Positions 37,489-45,815 of a stretch of DNA of 64,000 bases are shown in pieces. Made by a program: the position numbers and the translations under genes. The notes under the pieces were generated by a model, which saw only the letters and a program-made list of their open reading frames with translations, did no database searches and was not told the DNA's origin. Position 1 is the stretch's first letter, and the number at the start of each line of letters is the position of its first letter. Location of the stretch: assembly GCA_965213575.1 (NCBI GenBank), contig CBDBZN010000014.1, forward strand, positions 1 through 64,000, written 5' to 3'. The stretch is from JAUHXS01 sp965213575 (GTDB lineage Bacteria > Bacteroidota > Bacteroidia > Chitinophagales > JAUHXS01).

Positions 37489-37559
37489 GCAGATAACGCT
37501 TTGATCTTGTTCCTACCCACTAATGCTATAAATTTAAATACGAAGTCATCCACTCACTT
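37483..37559. repeat. Two-copy intergenic inverted-repeat element, copy 1
   Basis: A 77-base element with near-inverted ends: AAGTGAGCAGAT at the left and ATCCACTCACTT at the right. Internal landmarks TTGATCTTG, AAATACGAAGTC are shared with copy 2 at 40963-41044. It sits between convergent genes and overlaps the last codons of the glycosyltransferase. Could be a small palindromic mobile element or a conserved bidirectional terminator. Confidence 0.6.
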
Positions 37560-37576
37560 TAATTATAAATCGTTTC

Positions 37577-39448
37577 TTAACGAAGAAGCGTAAAATTTCC
37601 ATAAGCAAGCTTTAGAGAATCACTCACGGGATCATTTTGAAAAGAATATTTGCAGCTATACATATATACGCCTTCGACATGTAAATTTTCTTCATTTTTA
37701 CCGTTCCATCCTTCTGTATAATCATTCGTAAAATAGATCAATTTACCATACCGGTCATAGATATTCAATTCATAAAAATCTAATCCCTTACAGGTACATT
37801 TAAACAAGTCATTTACTCCCCTGCTATCCGGAGAGAAAGCATTGGGAAAAAATAATTCACATTGATTTTTATGATTAGTCACAACATTTTCAGCATAAAA
37901 GGTATCACTGCTAATATCATCATGCACTATTAAAGTGACATCATATACTCCATTTTCACTATAACATATTTTTCCGGGATTTTGATTAAAAGACGAACTT
38001 GGTGTGCCACCGGGGAAGAGCCACTCCCAACCGGCAATATCTCCTTTACTATTGTCTATAAATGCCGCACAATTATTTCCACAAGACAAGCTATCGGATA
38101 GAGAAAAGTCAGCTACTAACGGACTTCTTTTGAAATAGCATAAATTTTCTTGTTCAAACGTTAAATCCGCTAATGTTAGCGCCTCATTACGAAAATTATC
38201 AAGATCAACAGATGCATCCGGGCCCGGGTTGATAATTGAGCTAGTAGGATAGATTTGCAAGTCAATTGCTGCTTCATTACATGTAGTATTAATATGCTCA
38301 TTAGTTTTGATAAGGTAACTTGCTGATATTTCACCATGATGATCACCAGCTAAAACATATTCGTTATTCTTGGTTATTTTAAAGTCATAAGCTCCGTCTG
38401 GTTGATCTGTTCCTACTTCTTTTGCCCATTGAATATCTCCTTCTAAGTTTACTTTAAATAAATAAGTGGATTCATAAGTAGCATCATAGTTATTACCTAA
38501 CACTATAGCCCCATTTCCTAGAGGGTCCGGTATACTTTTCATACCAAATTCATCATTAACAAGATTGGTATCACCTACAGCTTGTTCCCAGATAACATTT
38601 CCATCTAAATCAATATTAATAAGATAAATTAAGGCTTTAGGCAAATCAAAGCTACGGGTTGATCCGGTAATTAGTAGGGTACTGTTTGATAACTGTGTAA
38701 TGGATAAAGCTACGTCGGTTGCTGAGCCTCCATATACATTTGACCAAATTAGATTTCCTTCTTTGTCTAACCGTAAAACTAGTATATCTTCTTGCTGATC
38801 ACTATCATACTCTTCAGAGATCCCTACTAAAAAATAACCCGAATCCGGTAGTTGAATAAGGCCTATTCCCTGTTCACGTATAAAATTATTAGATCCGTAT
38901 GCTTTCATAATAAGCGGGTCACCATTGTTATTTGTTTTAATAAAATATATGTCATGCCAGGAAGTTTCTTTATAAAGCTCCAGCGCATCTCCGGTAATAG
39001 CATATCCACCACCTAAAGTCTTTATAATCTCATTCCCGGTATTTGAATAAGGTACGCCGTATGTTTTTACCCATACTATATTTTGCTCATCATCTAACTT
39101 AAATAAAGCAGGCCGGTTATCTCCCGTATGGCCACTAAAATTATAATTGCCGGAAATAATAATCCCTTCATCCCACGCTTCTATCGCATTTCTCAGCAAA
39201 CCGTTATATTCTACATATTTAGTCCAAACGACATTACCTGAGGGGCCGATTTTTGATATAAAATCATAATTAAAATCTTCTAACCAACCAGTAGTAAGAT
39301 AGTTAGAATCTTCAATCATGTGGACTGTTGCATAAATACTACTAAGAGGTGTTTTATAGATATTTTGAAACACCTCTTGGCTTTTACCTGATAGAGAATA
39401 AATTAACAAAAATACTGCACAAATAAATTGATTAATAACAACTTTCAT
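37577..39448 (-). CDS. Secreted protein with PKD domain and T9SS type B (gliding-associated) C-terminal domain
   Basis: A 623-residue exported protein (signal peptide FICAVFLLIYSLSG). Residues about 30-400 are repeated segments of the form WxKTYGG-x-DIAL, for example ENIVWVKTYGVPYS, GNLIWSNVYGGSATDVALS and GDIQWAKEVGTDQ, a beta-propeller-like repeat array. A PKD-like domain follows (WEWLFPGGTPSSSFNQNPG, CYSENGVYDVTLIVHDD). The C-terminus is the T9SS type B domain: FFPNAFSPDSRGVNDLFK, ELNIYDRYGKLIYFTNDYT and EGVYMYSCKY. It should be surface-exposed, perhaps an adhesin. No catalytic motif seen. Confidence 0.87.
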   Translation of the reverse strand: MKVVINQFICAVFLLIYSLSGKSQEVFQNIYKTPLSSIYATVHMIEDSNYLTTGWLEDFNYDFISKIGPSGNVVWTKYVEYNGLLRNAIEAWDEGIIISGNYNFSGHTGDNRPALFKLDDEQNIVWVKTYGVPYSNTGNEIIKTLGGGYAITGDALELYKETSWHDIYFIKTNNNGDPLIMKAYGSNNFIREQGIGLIQLPDSGYFLVGISEEYDSDQQEDILVLRLDKEGNLIWSNVYGGSATDVALSITQLSNSTLLITGSTRSFDLPKALIYLINIDLDGNVIWEQAVGDTNLVNDEFGMKSIPDPLGNGAIVLGNNYDATYESTYLFKVNLEGDIQWAKEVGTDQPDGAYDFKITKNNEYVLAGDHHGEISASYLIKTNEHINTTCNEAAIDLQIYPTSSIINPGPDASVDLDNFRNEALTLADLTFEQENLCYFKRSPLVADFSLSDSLSCGNNCAAFIDNSKGDIAGWEWLFPGGTPSSSFNQNPGKICYSENGVYDVTLIVHDDISSDTFYAENVVTNHKNQCELFFPNAFSPDSRGVNDLFKCTCKGLDFYELNIYDRYGKLIYFTNDYTEGWNGKNEENLHVEGVYMYSCKYSFQNDPVSDSLKLAYGNFTLLR

Positions 39449-39540
39449 ATATCAAAGAAAACAATTGCAAATAAGATAACCTAATACAAAAATATTTGAA
39501 TGTGGAGAAGAAAAATATGAGATTAAGTCCTATTTGATTT

Positions 39541-39611
39541 TTGAATATCTTTCAATAACTATACTTGCTAAACTTTTTCTTGAATCGAAAATTTATTGTT
39601 GAATATCTTTC
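39541..39611. repeat. Paired 13-bp direct repeat upstream of the TM/PRC-barrel operon
   Basis: TTGAATATCTTTC occurs at 39541-39553 and again at 39599-39611, 58 bases apart, inside an otherwise featureless 344-base AT-rich gap (39449-39792). TATCTTTC is close to the TAnnTTTG promoter element, so these may be tandem promoters or regulator half-sites for the downstream operon. Nothing else in the gap could be supported. Confidence 0.45.
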
Positions 39612-39792
39612 CGTTATATAGGCATTTTATCCTCACTTTATTAGTTATTTTATTATATCAAGACCCAAATATTCACTGGATATTAGTAGGTTTTAAAGAC
39701 TGTTGACTATTTATTAGATGAATGGAATAACTATTGATCAATTGCAAGAAGTAACATTAATTTAAAATTAAACCACATAACAAAATTATAAT

Positions 39793-40431
39793 ATGGCAGA
39801 AATTAAAATTGAAAAGAAAAGTACAATATGGCCTTGGATCCTCTTAGCATTGTTAATAATAGGGTTGATTGCCTTTTTCTTATTGAGAGATAACGATGAG
39901 GCAGAACCTTATGCAGATAATACTGACAACACCGAAGAAGTCATGGCCAATGAAGTAAATGATGATGCAACTATGAACGACGATGCATATATGAATAATC
40001 AATATGCTTTAGTATCAGCTTACACAACCTACGTAAGGAATGATGAAGATAAAATGGGCCTAGATCATGATTATACACATGCTGCATTTGACAAATTGAT
40101 AGCAGCCATTCGAGAAGTAGCGGAAGAAAATAATTATGACCTAAAAGTTGATTTAGAAAGTGCGGAGCAAAAAAGTGATGCCATTAAAAAAGATCCTATG
40201 TCTTTAAAGCATGCTAATATGATTAAAGATGGATTTATGGTAATTGCTAAAGCAATGCGAAATCTGCAACAGGCAAAATTCGGAGGCTTAGAAACTGATA
40301 TTGATCAATTAGATCAGCTTGCGAATAGCGTACAAGAGGATGTACCTACCTTGGAGCAAAAAGATAATATAAAATCATTTTTTAACACAGCTTCTGATAT
40401 ATTATCAGATATGAGTAACACAAAAAAATAA
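39793..40431 (+). CDS. Membrane-anchored acidic hypothetical protein
   Basis: A 212-residue protein with one N-terminal membrane helix (IWPWILLALLIIGLIAFFLL, residues 12-31), an acidic low-complexity linker (residues 33-68, Asp/Glu/Asn/Thr-rich) and a helical C-terminal domain (HAAFDKLIAAIREVAEEN, QLDQLANSVQEDVPTLEQ). The topology suggests a short cytoplasmic tail and a periplasmic helical domain. I do not recognise a family. The PRC-barrel gene follows after five bases, so they are probably co-transcribed. Confidence 0.75.
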   Translation: MAEIKIEKKSTIWPWILLALLIIGLIAFFLLRDNDEAEPYADNTDNTEEVMANEVNDDATMNDDAYMNNQYALVSAYTTYVRNDEDKMGLDHDYTHAAFDKLIAAIREVAEENNYDLKVDLESAEQKSDAIKKDPMSLKHANMIKDGFMVIAKAMRNLQQAKFGGLETDIDQLDQLANSVQEDVPTLEQKDNIKSFFNTASDILSDMSNTKK

Positions 40432-40436
40432 TAACT

Positions 40437-40955
40437 ATGGATACCAAAAATAATGCGCATTTACAATATTTAGATGACTTATCAGATTATAAAGTAGCCT
40501 CTGAAGACCCGGATGTAAGAGGATGGAAAGTTAAAGATGCCGAGGATAGAACTATCGGAAAAGTGGAAAGCTTTTTAGTAAATAAGGAAGCTAAAAGAGT
40601 TCGTTACCTTGATGTTGAAGTGGATGATTCTATTATTGAAGCCGGACATAAAGCTACAAATAAAGTCTCGAATCAGAATGTTCATGAGTATATCAATGAA
40701 GACGGTGAAAATCATTTGATCGTACCAATAGGTTTGGCAGTATTAGATAAAGACAACAAATATGTTAAAGTAAATGATGTTGACTATAATACTTTTGCTA
40801 AAACAAAAAGAATTGGAAAAAGAAAGCCTATTCAGCAAGACTATGAACTTTTAGTAATGAGAACTTACAGAGGTGAAGATCAATTTCCTGAAGGTACTAA
40901 AGTAGATGATAAGTTTTACGACCGGAAAGAATTTGATAATAAAACCCGATTCTAA
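40437..40955 (+). CDS. PRC-barrel domain protein
   Basis: A 172-residue soluble protein with an N-terminal PRC-barrel: VRGWKVKDAEDRTIGKVES, then KRVRYLDVEVDD and HLIVPIGLAVLDKDN. The ending YELLVMRTYRGEDQF and KFYDRKEFDN is typical of Bacteroidota PRC-barrel proteins linked to stress. PRC-barrels are small beta folds used in photosynthetic reaction centres, RNA processing and stress proteins; the partner here is unknown. Encoded directly after the membrane-anchored protein. Confidence 0.82.
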   Translation: MDTKNNAHLQYLDDLSDYKVASEDPDVRGWKVKDAEDRTIGKVESFLVNKEAKRVRYLDVEVDDSIIEAGHKATNKVSNQNVHEYINEDGENHLIVPIGLAVLDKDNKYVKVNDVDYNTFAKTKRIGKRKPIQQDYELLVMRTYRGEDQFPEGTKVDDKFYDRKEFDNKTRF

Positions 40956-40962
40956 TATATTA

Positions 40963-41044
40963 AAGTGAGCGGATGGCTCTTGATTTTGCCTAAATACATA
41001 GCAAATATTGCCATAGATGTAAATATAAAGTCCTCCGCTTACTT
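40963..41044. repeat. Two-copy intergenic inverted-repeat element, copy 2
   Basis: An 82-base element with ends AAGTGAGCGGA and TCCGCTTACTT, complementary except one position. It shares with copy 1 the left end AAGTGAGC, the internal TTGATTTTG and the right part AAATATAAAGTC. Like copy 1, it fills the gap between two convergent genes. Each copy can fold into one long, interrupted hairpin. Confidence 0.6.
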
Positions 41045-41051
41045 GTTATTC

Positions 41052-41963
41052 CTACTGCTCCTCCACCCACCTCTTCACCATTGCCATTTCTTTGAATTTC
41101 TTGCGTGCTTCATCTACCGGTGAGCCAAGGTAAGTAGTGTTGCCTTTTAATGATTTACCCACGCCAGATTGTCCATATACGACAGCTCCCTCCCCGATAG
41201 TCAAATCTTTTGAAACACCTACTTGGCCCCAAAGGATGACATTATCTTCAATAATTGCCTTACCGCCAATGCCCACTTGAGCAGCAAATAAACAGTTTTT
41301 ACCAATCACCGCTCCATGCCCTATGTGCACCTTATTATCGATTTTAGTACCTTCTCCTATGATAGTATCTCCCGAAACACCTTTGTCAATAGTAGTAGCG
41401 GCTCCAATTTCTACATTATTGTGAATGACTACTCTGCCACAAGACAAAAGTTTGTCGTAACCGCTAGGTCGTCGTTTGTAGTAAAAAGCATCCGCCCCGA
41501 TCACTGCATTTGCATGAATGATCACGTTATCGCCTATAATCGTATGATCATAAATTACTACGTTGGGATGGATCAGGCAATTTTTGCCAATTGTTACATT
41601 TTTTCCAATAAATACGCCCGGTTGTATAATAGTACCTTCCCCAATTTCTTGTGTATTGATAAACTGATCTGATTTTTCAAATGTTCTAAAATGACTGACA
41701 ATTTTATTATAATCTCTAAAAGGATCATCTGATATGAGTAAAGCTTTTCCTTCCGGACAATCTGTTTCTTGGTTGATAATGATAACAGAAGCTGCTGAGG
41801 TTAAAGCTTTTTTATAGTATTTAGCATTATCTACAAAAGTGATATCACCGTCAGTGACTTTGTGAATTTCATTAATACCGGAAACGATTAGTATATCATT
41901 CCCCGTAAGGGTACAATTAACAATCTTATTGATCTCACGTATGGGAATTTCGGGGAATTGCAT
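41052..41963 (-). CDS. UDP-3-O-acylglucosamine N-acyltransferase-like (LpxD family)
   Basis: A 303-residue protein with an N-terminal uridine-binding-like domain (TDGDITFVDNAKYYKKAL, then ASVIIIN) and a long left-handed beta-helix of hexapeptide repeats (residues about 105-260, for example IGEGTIIQPGVFIGKNVTIG). The catalytic-type His is in VHIGHGAVIGKN and the strand AAQVGIGGKAIIEDNV follows. LpxD adds the N-linked acyl chain to UDP-3-O-acyl-glucosamine in lipid A synthesis. It is somewhat shorter than the main LpxD (about 340) and lies apart from other lpx genes, so it may be the second LpxD-type paralogue often seen in Bacteroidota. Confidence 0.83.
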   Translation of the reverse strand: MQFPEIPIREINKIVNCTLTGNDILIVSGINEIHKVTDGDITFVDNAKYYKKALTSAASVIIINQETDCPEGKALLISDDPFRDYNKIVSHFRTFEKSDQFINTQEIGEGTIIQPGVFIGKNVTIGKNCLIHPNVVIYDHTIIGDNVIIHANAVIGADAFYYKRRPSGYDKLLSCGRVVIHNNVEIGAATTIDKGVSGDTIIGEGTKIDNKVHIGHGAVIGKNCLFAAQVGIGGKAIIEDNVILWGQVGVSKDLTIGEGAVVYGQSGVGKSLKGNTTYLGSPVDEARKKFKEMAMVKRWVEEQ

Positions 41964-42162
41964 GATCTAATATTAAATAGTATTTATGCTTACGAAATTA
42001 AAACAAATATCATATATCGCATAAACAACTTTTGTCCATTATATCTTATTGAGGTTTTAAAAAGGCTTTTTGCTGATGAAAATTATATCTTTCTTAAGCT
42101 ACTTTGTTTTTAAAGTATTATTTTTGACCTCCTTGGTATCATCACAAATAACGATCATTCTT

Positions 42163-43248
42163 ATGAAAAAGACAGCATTAACAGACAAACACATCGCATT
42201 AGGAGCAAAGATGGCTGAGTTCGCAGGTTATAATATGCCTATTGTTTATAGCGGTATCAATGAAGAACATAAAGTTGTAAGAGAAGGAGTCGGTGTTTTT
42301 GATGTCTCTCATATGGGAGAGTTTATTGTGAGAGGAGAAGGAGCCTTTGAATTGGTACAAAAAGTAACTAGTAATGATGTGTCTAAATTAGAACCTAATA
42401 AAGCTCAATATTCTTGCTTGCCTAATGATAAAGGCGGTATCGTAGATGATTTATTGGTCTATATGATAGGTAAAGATGAATATATGCTAGTAGTGAATGC
42501 ATCAAACATTGAAAAAGATTGGAACTGGATCAAACAACATAATTCCGATCATGCTGAAATGATCAACATTTCTGATGAAACTACATTATTGGCAGTACAA
42601 GGGCCTAAGGCAACGGCTACTTTGCAAAAACTTACAGAAGTTAATTTAGATGATATTAAGTTCTATACTTTTAGAAAAGGCACATTCGCAGGTTGTGAAA
42701 ACGTGTTAATTTCTGCTACCGGATATACCGGATCAGGAGGTTTCGAGATTTATTTTGAGAATAAATATGCCGATAAAATTTGGGATGCAATATTTGAAGC
42801 CGGAAAAGAGTTTGACATTAAGCCGATCGGGTTAGGTGCAAGAGATACTTTACGATTAGAAATGGGCTTTTGTTTATATGGTAATGATATAGATGATACC
42901 ACTTCACCCTTAGAAGCAGGATTAGGGTGGATCACGAAATTACAATCAGATGATTTTGTCAACAAAGATTATTTCGTTAAACAAAAAGAAGCAGGAATTT
43001 CAAAAAAGTTAGTTGGTTTTGAGATGATCGATAAAGGCATTCCTCGCCATGATTACAACATTCTTAACGAAGGAGGCGAGACTATAGGCCGTGTAACATC
43101 CGGCACACAAGCTCCTACTTTACAAAAAGCTATCGGGATGGGTTATGTAGATAAAAATTTCGCTGAAGAAGGCAGCAATATTTTTATAGAAGTAAGGAAT
43201 AAAAAGTTGAAAGCAAAAGTGGTGAAAGCTCCTTTTTATAAAGGTTAA
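42163..43248 (+). CDS. gcvT: Glycine cleavage system T protein (aminomethyltransferase)
   Basis: GcvT moves the aminomethyl carbon from lipoylated H protein to tetrahydrofolate, releasing ammonia. ATG at 42163 gives MKKTALTDKHIALGAKMAEF, the normal N-terminus, and a 361-residue protein of family length. A longer reading from 42070 adds a hydrophobic 31-residue leader that would be wrong for a cytoplasmic enzyme. Motifs: GVFDVSHMGEF, VTSNDVSKL, QYSCLPNDKGGIVDDLLVY, ATGYTGSGGFEIYF, GLGARDTLRLEMG. Other gcv genes are not in the window. ScpA follows after 16 bases. Confidence 0.95.
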   Translation: MKKTALTDKHIALGAKMAEFAGYNMPIVYSGINEEHKVVREGVGVFDVSHMGEFIVRGEGAFELVQKVTSNDVSKLEPNKAQYSCLPNDKGGIVDDLLVYMIGKDEYMLVVNASNIEKDWNWIKQHNSDHAEMINISDETTLLAVQGPKATATLQKLTEVNLDDIKFYTFRKGTFAGCENVLISATGYTGSGGFEIYFENKYADKIWDAIFEAGKEFDIKPIGLGARDTLRLEMGFCLYGNDIDDTTSPLEAGLGWITKLQSDDFVNKDYFVKQKEAGISKKLVGFEMIDKGIPRHDYNILNEGGETIGRVTSGTQAPTLQKAIGMGYVDKNFAEEGSNIFIEVRNKKLKAKVVKAPFYKG

Positions 43249-43264
43249 ACCCTATTTCAACGAT

Positions 43265-43996
43265 ATGGGATATGCGATAAAGTTGCCTCAATTTGAAGGC
43301 CCTTTTGACCTTTTACTATTTTTTATAGAAAGGGATGAACTAGATATTTATAATATTCCCATTGCTACCATTACCAACGATTTCTTAGATTATATTCATC
43401 AGATGAAAACGCTCAATATCGAATTGGCGAGTGAGTTTATTTTGGTAGCTGCCACGCTGATGCGGATAAAAGCAAAAACACTTTTGCCGAGAAAAGAATT
43501 AGATGAAGAAGGGAAAGAGATCGACCCTAGAGAGGAATTAATTCAGCAACTCTTAGAGTATAGAAGGTATAAAAGTGTGATCAAAGACCTGGAGCGGCTG
43601 GAAAGAGATAGAGCTTTAAGCTATACGCGAGGAAATGTCCAACATGATATCAATACCATCATGGAAGCTTACAGTGCAGAGATGGAATTATACGACTTGA
43701 ACTTGTTTAACTTATTAAAGGTTTTTAACAAAACCATGACTAAGATGCAAGAGCGTTCTGTAAAAATAGAACATCATATCAAAGAATATCCTTACACAAT
43801 AAAGGAGCAAAAATCGTTTTTAACTTCTTTGATTACAAAAAATAAACCTACCGCTTTTGAAAAGATTTTTGAAACTTGTCAAAACAGAGTACAAGCTATA
43901 TTTACTTTTTTAGCGTTATTAGAGTTGATCCAATTGCAAGAGCTAAAAATAAAAATGGGATTGGGAATAAATAATTTTTGGGTTTCAGCAGCATAA
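43265..43996 (+). CDS. scpA: Segregation and condensation protein A
   Basis: A 243-residue ScpA, the kleisin of the SMC-ScpA-ScpB condensin. The N-terminal signature IKLPQFEGPFDLLLFFIERD and the following YNIPIATITNDFLDYI are diagnostic; the next helix has ASEFILVAATLMRIKAKTLL. The C-terminal winged helix (FTFLALLELIQLQELKIKMG) closes the SMC head. No scpB is in view. It sits between gcvT and the flippase-like gene on the same strand, with gaps of 16 and 7 bases. Confidence 0.94.
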   Translation: MGYAIKLPQFEGPFDLLLFFIERDELDIYNIPIATITNDFLDYIHQMKTLNIELASEFILVAATLMRIKAKTLLPRKELDEEGKEIDPREELIQQLLEYRRYKSVIKDLERLERDRALSYTRGNVQHDINTIMEAYSAEMELYDLNLFNLLKVFNKTMTKMQERSVKIEHHIKEYPYTIKEQKSFLTSLITKNKPTAFEKIFETCQNRVQAIFTFLALLELIQLQELKIKMGLGINNFWVSAA

Positions 43997-44003
43997 TTAT
44001 ATA

Positions 44004-45053
44004 ATGGAGCAGCCTAAAATATTACAACAATTTACCCCGGCAAGAGTTTTTTTAATAATTCTTTTAGGGCTGTCTGTTGTTGTTTTTCTGATCATTAAAG
44101 ATTTTGATCAACAAGCTTTTCGTGCGCTCACGTGGTCATGGAAATCTACTTTTTGGATATTAATGGCGCTGGTAATGGGCGGAATTCGTCATTATGCTTA
44201 CATGTATCGAATAAGGGTACTCACCGATTATAAATTGGACCTATGGCAGAGTTTTGTTTTCATTCTCCTTTGGGAATTTGCATCTGCGGCAACTCCTTCT
44301 ATCGTGGGAGGAGCAGCTTTTGCTATCTTTCTTTTGATAAAGGAAGGTATAAGCCCGGGTAAAACGACTTCTATTGTTTTATTAACAGGATTTTTAGACG
44401 AGCTGTTTTTCATGCTCATTGCTCCCCTGAGTTTTTTACTCATCGGATTTAACAAAATTTTTCCAAATGTAGGGCATGCTACTGAAAGTCCATACTTTTA
44501 TTTTTTCCTTTTCGGCTATGGCCTCTTATTCCTTTACACATTAATGTTGGCTTATGGCTTATTAATTAATCCAAGAGGCTTAAAGTATTTATTAACAAAG
44601 CTTTTCTCTGTAAAATTTTTAAAAAAATGGCAAGATGATGCGGTTCAAATGGGAGAAGATATTGTCGTTACTGCCGATAAATTTCAAAATGAAACAAAGT
44701 CATTCTGGATCAAAACATTTGGCGCTACTGTCCTCTCCTGGTCAGCGAGATTCATTCAAGTAAATTGTATGATATTAGCTTTTACAAGTGTTTCTTTTTC
44801 TGATCAAATTTTAATCTATGCTCGGCAAATTGTAGTGTGGGTATTGATGCTGGTTACTCCTACACCTGGTGGAAGTGGCGTAGCAGAATTTGCTTTTTCA
44901 GAATTTTTAGCCGGATTTATTCCTGAAACATATACTGCGCCTATGGCTTTACTATGGAGATTACTCAGTTATTATCCTTACTTAGTTCTCGGTGTGATTA
45001 TATTACCAAGATGGTTAAAAAGAGTCTATAGAAAAAAGGATCTTCAGCCATAA
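44004..45053 (+). CDS. Flippase-like integral membrane protein (UPF0104/LPG_synthase_TM)
   Basis: A 349-residue polytopic protein with about eight membrane helices, starting near residue 15 (VFLIILLGLSVVVFLII). Family signatures: WEFASAATPSIVGGAAFAIF in the third/fourth helix area, and the late TPTPGGSGVAEFAFSEFL, which is highly conserved in the lysylphosphatidylglycerol-synthase membrane region and AglD-like flippases. There is no C-terminal synthase domain, so lipid or glycolipid translocation is more likely than aminoacylation. Follows scpA after seven bases. Confidence 0.85.
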   Translation: MEQPKILQQFTPARVFLIILLGLSVVVFLIIKDFDQQAFRALTWSWKSTFWILMALVMGGIRHYAYMYRIRVLTDYKLDLWQSFVFILLWEFASAATPSIVGGAAFAIFLLIKEGISPGKTTSIVLLTGFLDELFFMLIAPLSFLLIGFNKIFPNVGHATESPYFYFFLFGYGLLFLYTLMLAYGLLINPRGLKYLLTKLFSVKFLKKWQDDAVQMGEDIVVTADKFQNETKSFWIKTFGATVLSWSARFIQVNCMILAFTSVSFSDQILIYARQIVVWVLMLVTPTPGGSGVAEFAFSEFLAGFIPETYTAPMALLWRLLSYYPYLVLGVIILPRWLKRVYRKKDLQP

Positions 45054-45112
45054 TCATGCAAAGGCCTCATTTTATATTGAAATAAATAATAGTTGCCGTA
45101 TCTTCACGTTAT

Positions 45113-45703
45113 ATGTTGATGATCAAGAGAAAGAATTTATATATTTTTTTGATATTTCTTTTACCCATTTTCACAGTGGCGCAAGATGATGATTCTTTTC
45201 ATCCGCCAAATCATAACAGCAATCCTACTTCTCCAAAACAAAAAGGATTTAGTTGGGACAGAGTATTTACAGGAGGCAATATCGGACTGGCATTTGGATC
45301 TCAAATTTATATTTCGGCAACTCCCACATTAGGTTACAAGATTACAGATAGATTTTTAGCCGGTGTAAACTTCAATTATACCTATTTTAAAGATAATATT
45401 ATTAAATATCAAACTTCAAGTTATGGAATCGGGCCATTTGCCAGATATCATATATTTGAAAATATATTTGTTCATGCAGAATACGAAGTGCTTAATTTTG
45501 AGCCTGCTTTTATAGATAACACAGGATCTATATTTATTTTGCCAAGACGCTGGGTCCCGAGTTTATTTGTAGGTGGTGGCTACCGACAAAGGATTGGTAC
45601 TAATAGTTCTTTTAATATATTAATATTATTTAATGTCTTGGATAATCTTTATTCGCCTTATACTAATCCTGTGATACGAATGGGTTTTAATATTGGATTG
45701 TAA
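45113..45703 (+). CDS. Outer-membrane beta-barrel-like protein
   Basis: A 196-residue exported protein. Signal peptide IFLIFLLPIFTVAQ, then a short Asn/Pro/Ser-rich linker. The mature part is built of alternating hydrophobic strands with glycine and aromatic residues: FTGGNIGLAFGSQIYISATP, GYKITDRFLAGVNFNYTY, FARYHIFENIFVHAEYE and a final YTNPVIRMGFNIGL. That fits a small 8-stranded outer-membrane barrel. A TATCTTCAC box about 20 bases upstream resembles the phylum -7 promoter element. Confidence 0.78.
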   Translation: MLMIKRKNLYIFLIFLLPIFTVAQDDDSFHPPNHNSNPTSPKQKGFSWDRVFTGGNIGLAFGSQIYISATPTLGYKITDRFLAGVNFNYTYFKDNIIKYQTSSYGIGPFARYHIFENIFVHAEYEVLNFEPAFIDNTGSIFILPRRWVPSLFVGGGYRQRIGTNSSFNILILFNVLDNLYSPYTNPVIRMGFNIGL

Positions 45704-45815
45704 AACAATTAGCTTATTTACTAATTAATCAATTTGAACATAGTTTAGTTTGTAGGGGTAGCATTCGCTTTGCCGACAAAACCGGCATAAAATCTAGAAC
45801 TTGCGAATTAAAAAA

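Noticed and set aside
42070..42162. Longer GcvT with a hydrophobic leader
   Set aside because: GcvT is cytoplasmic and the family N-terminus begins at MKKTALTDKH (42163); the upstream codons are intergenic.
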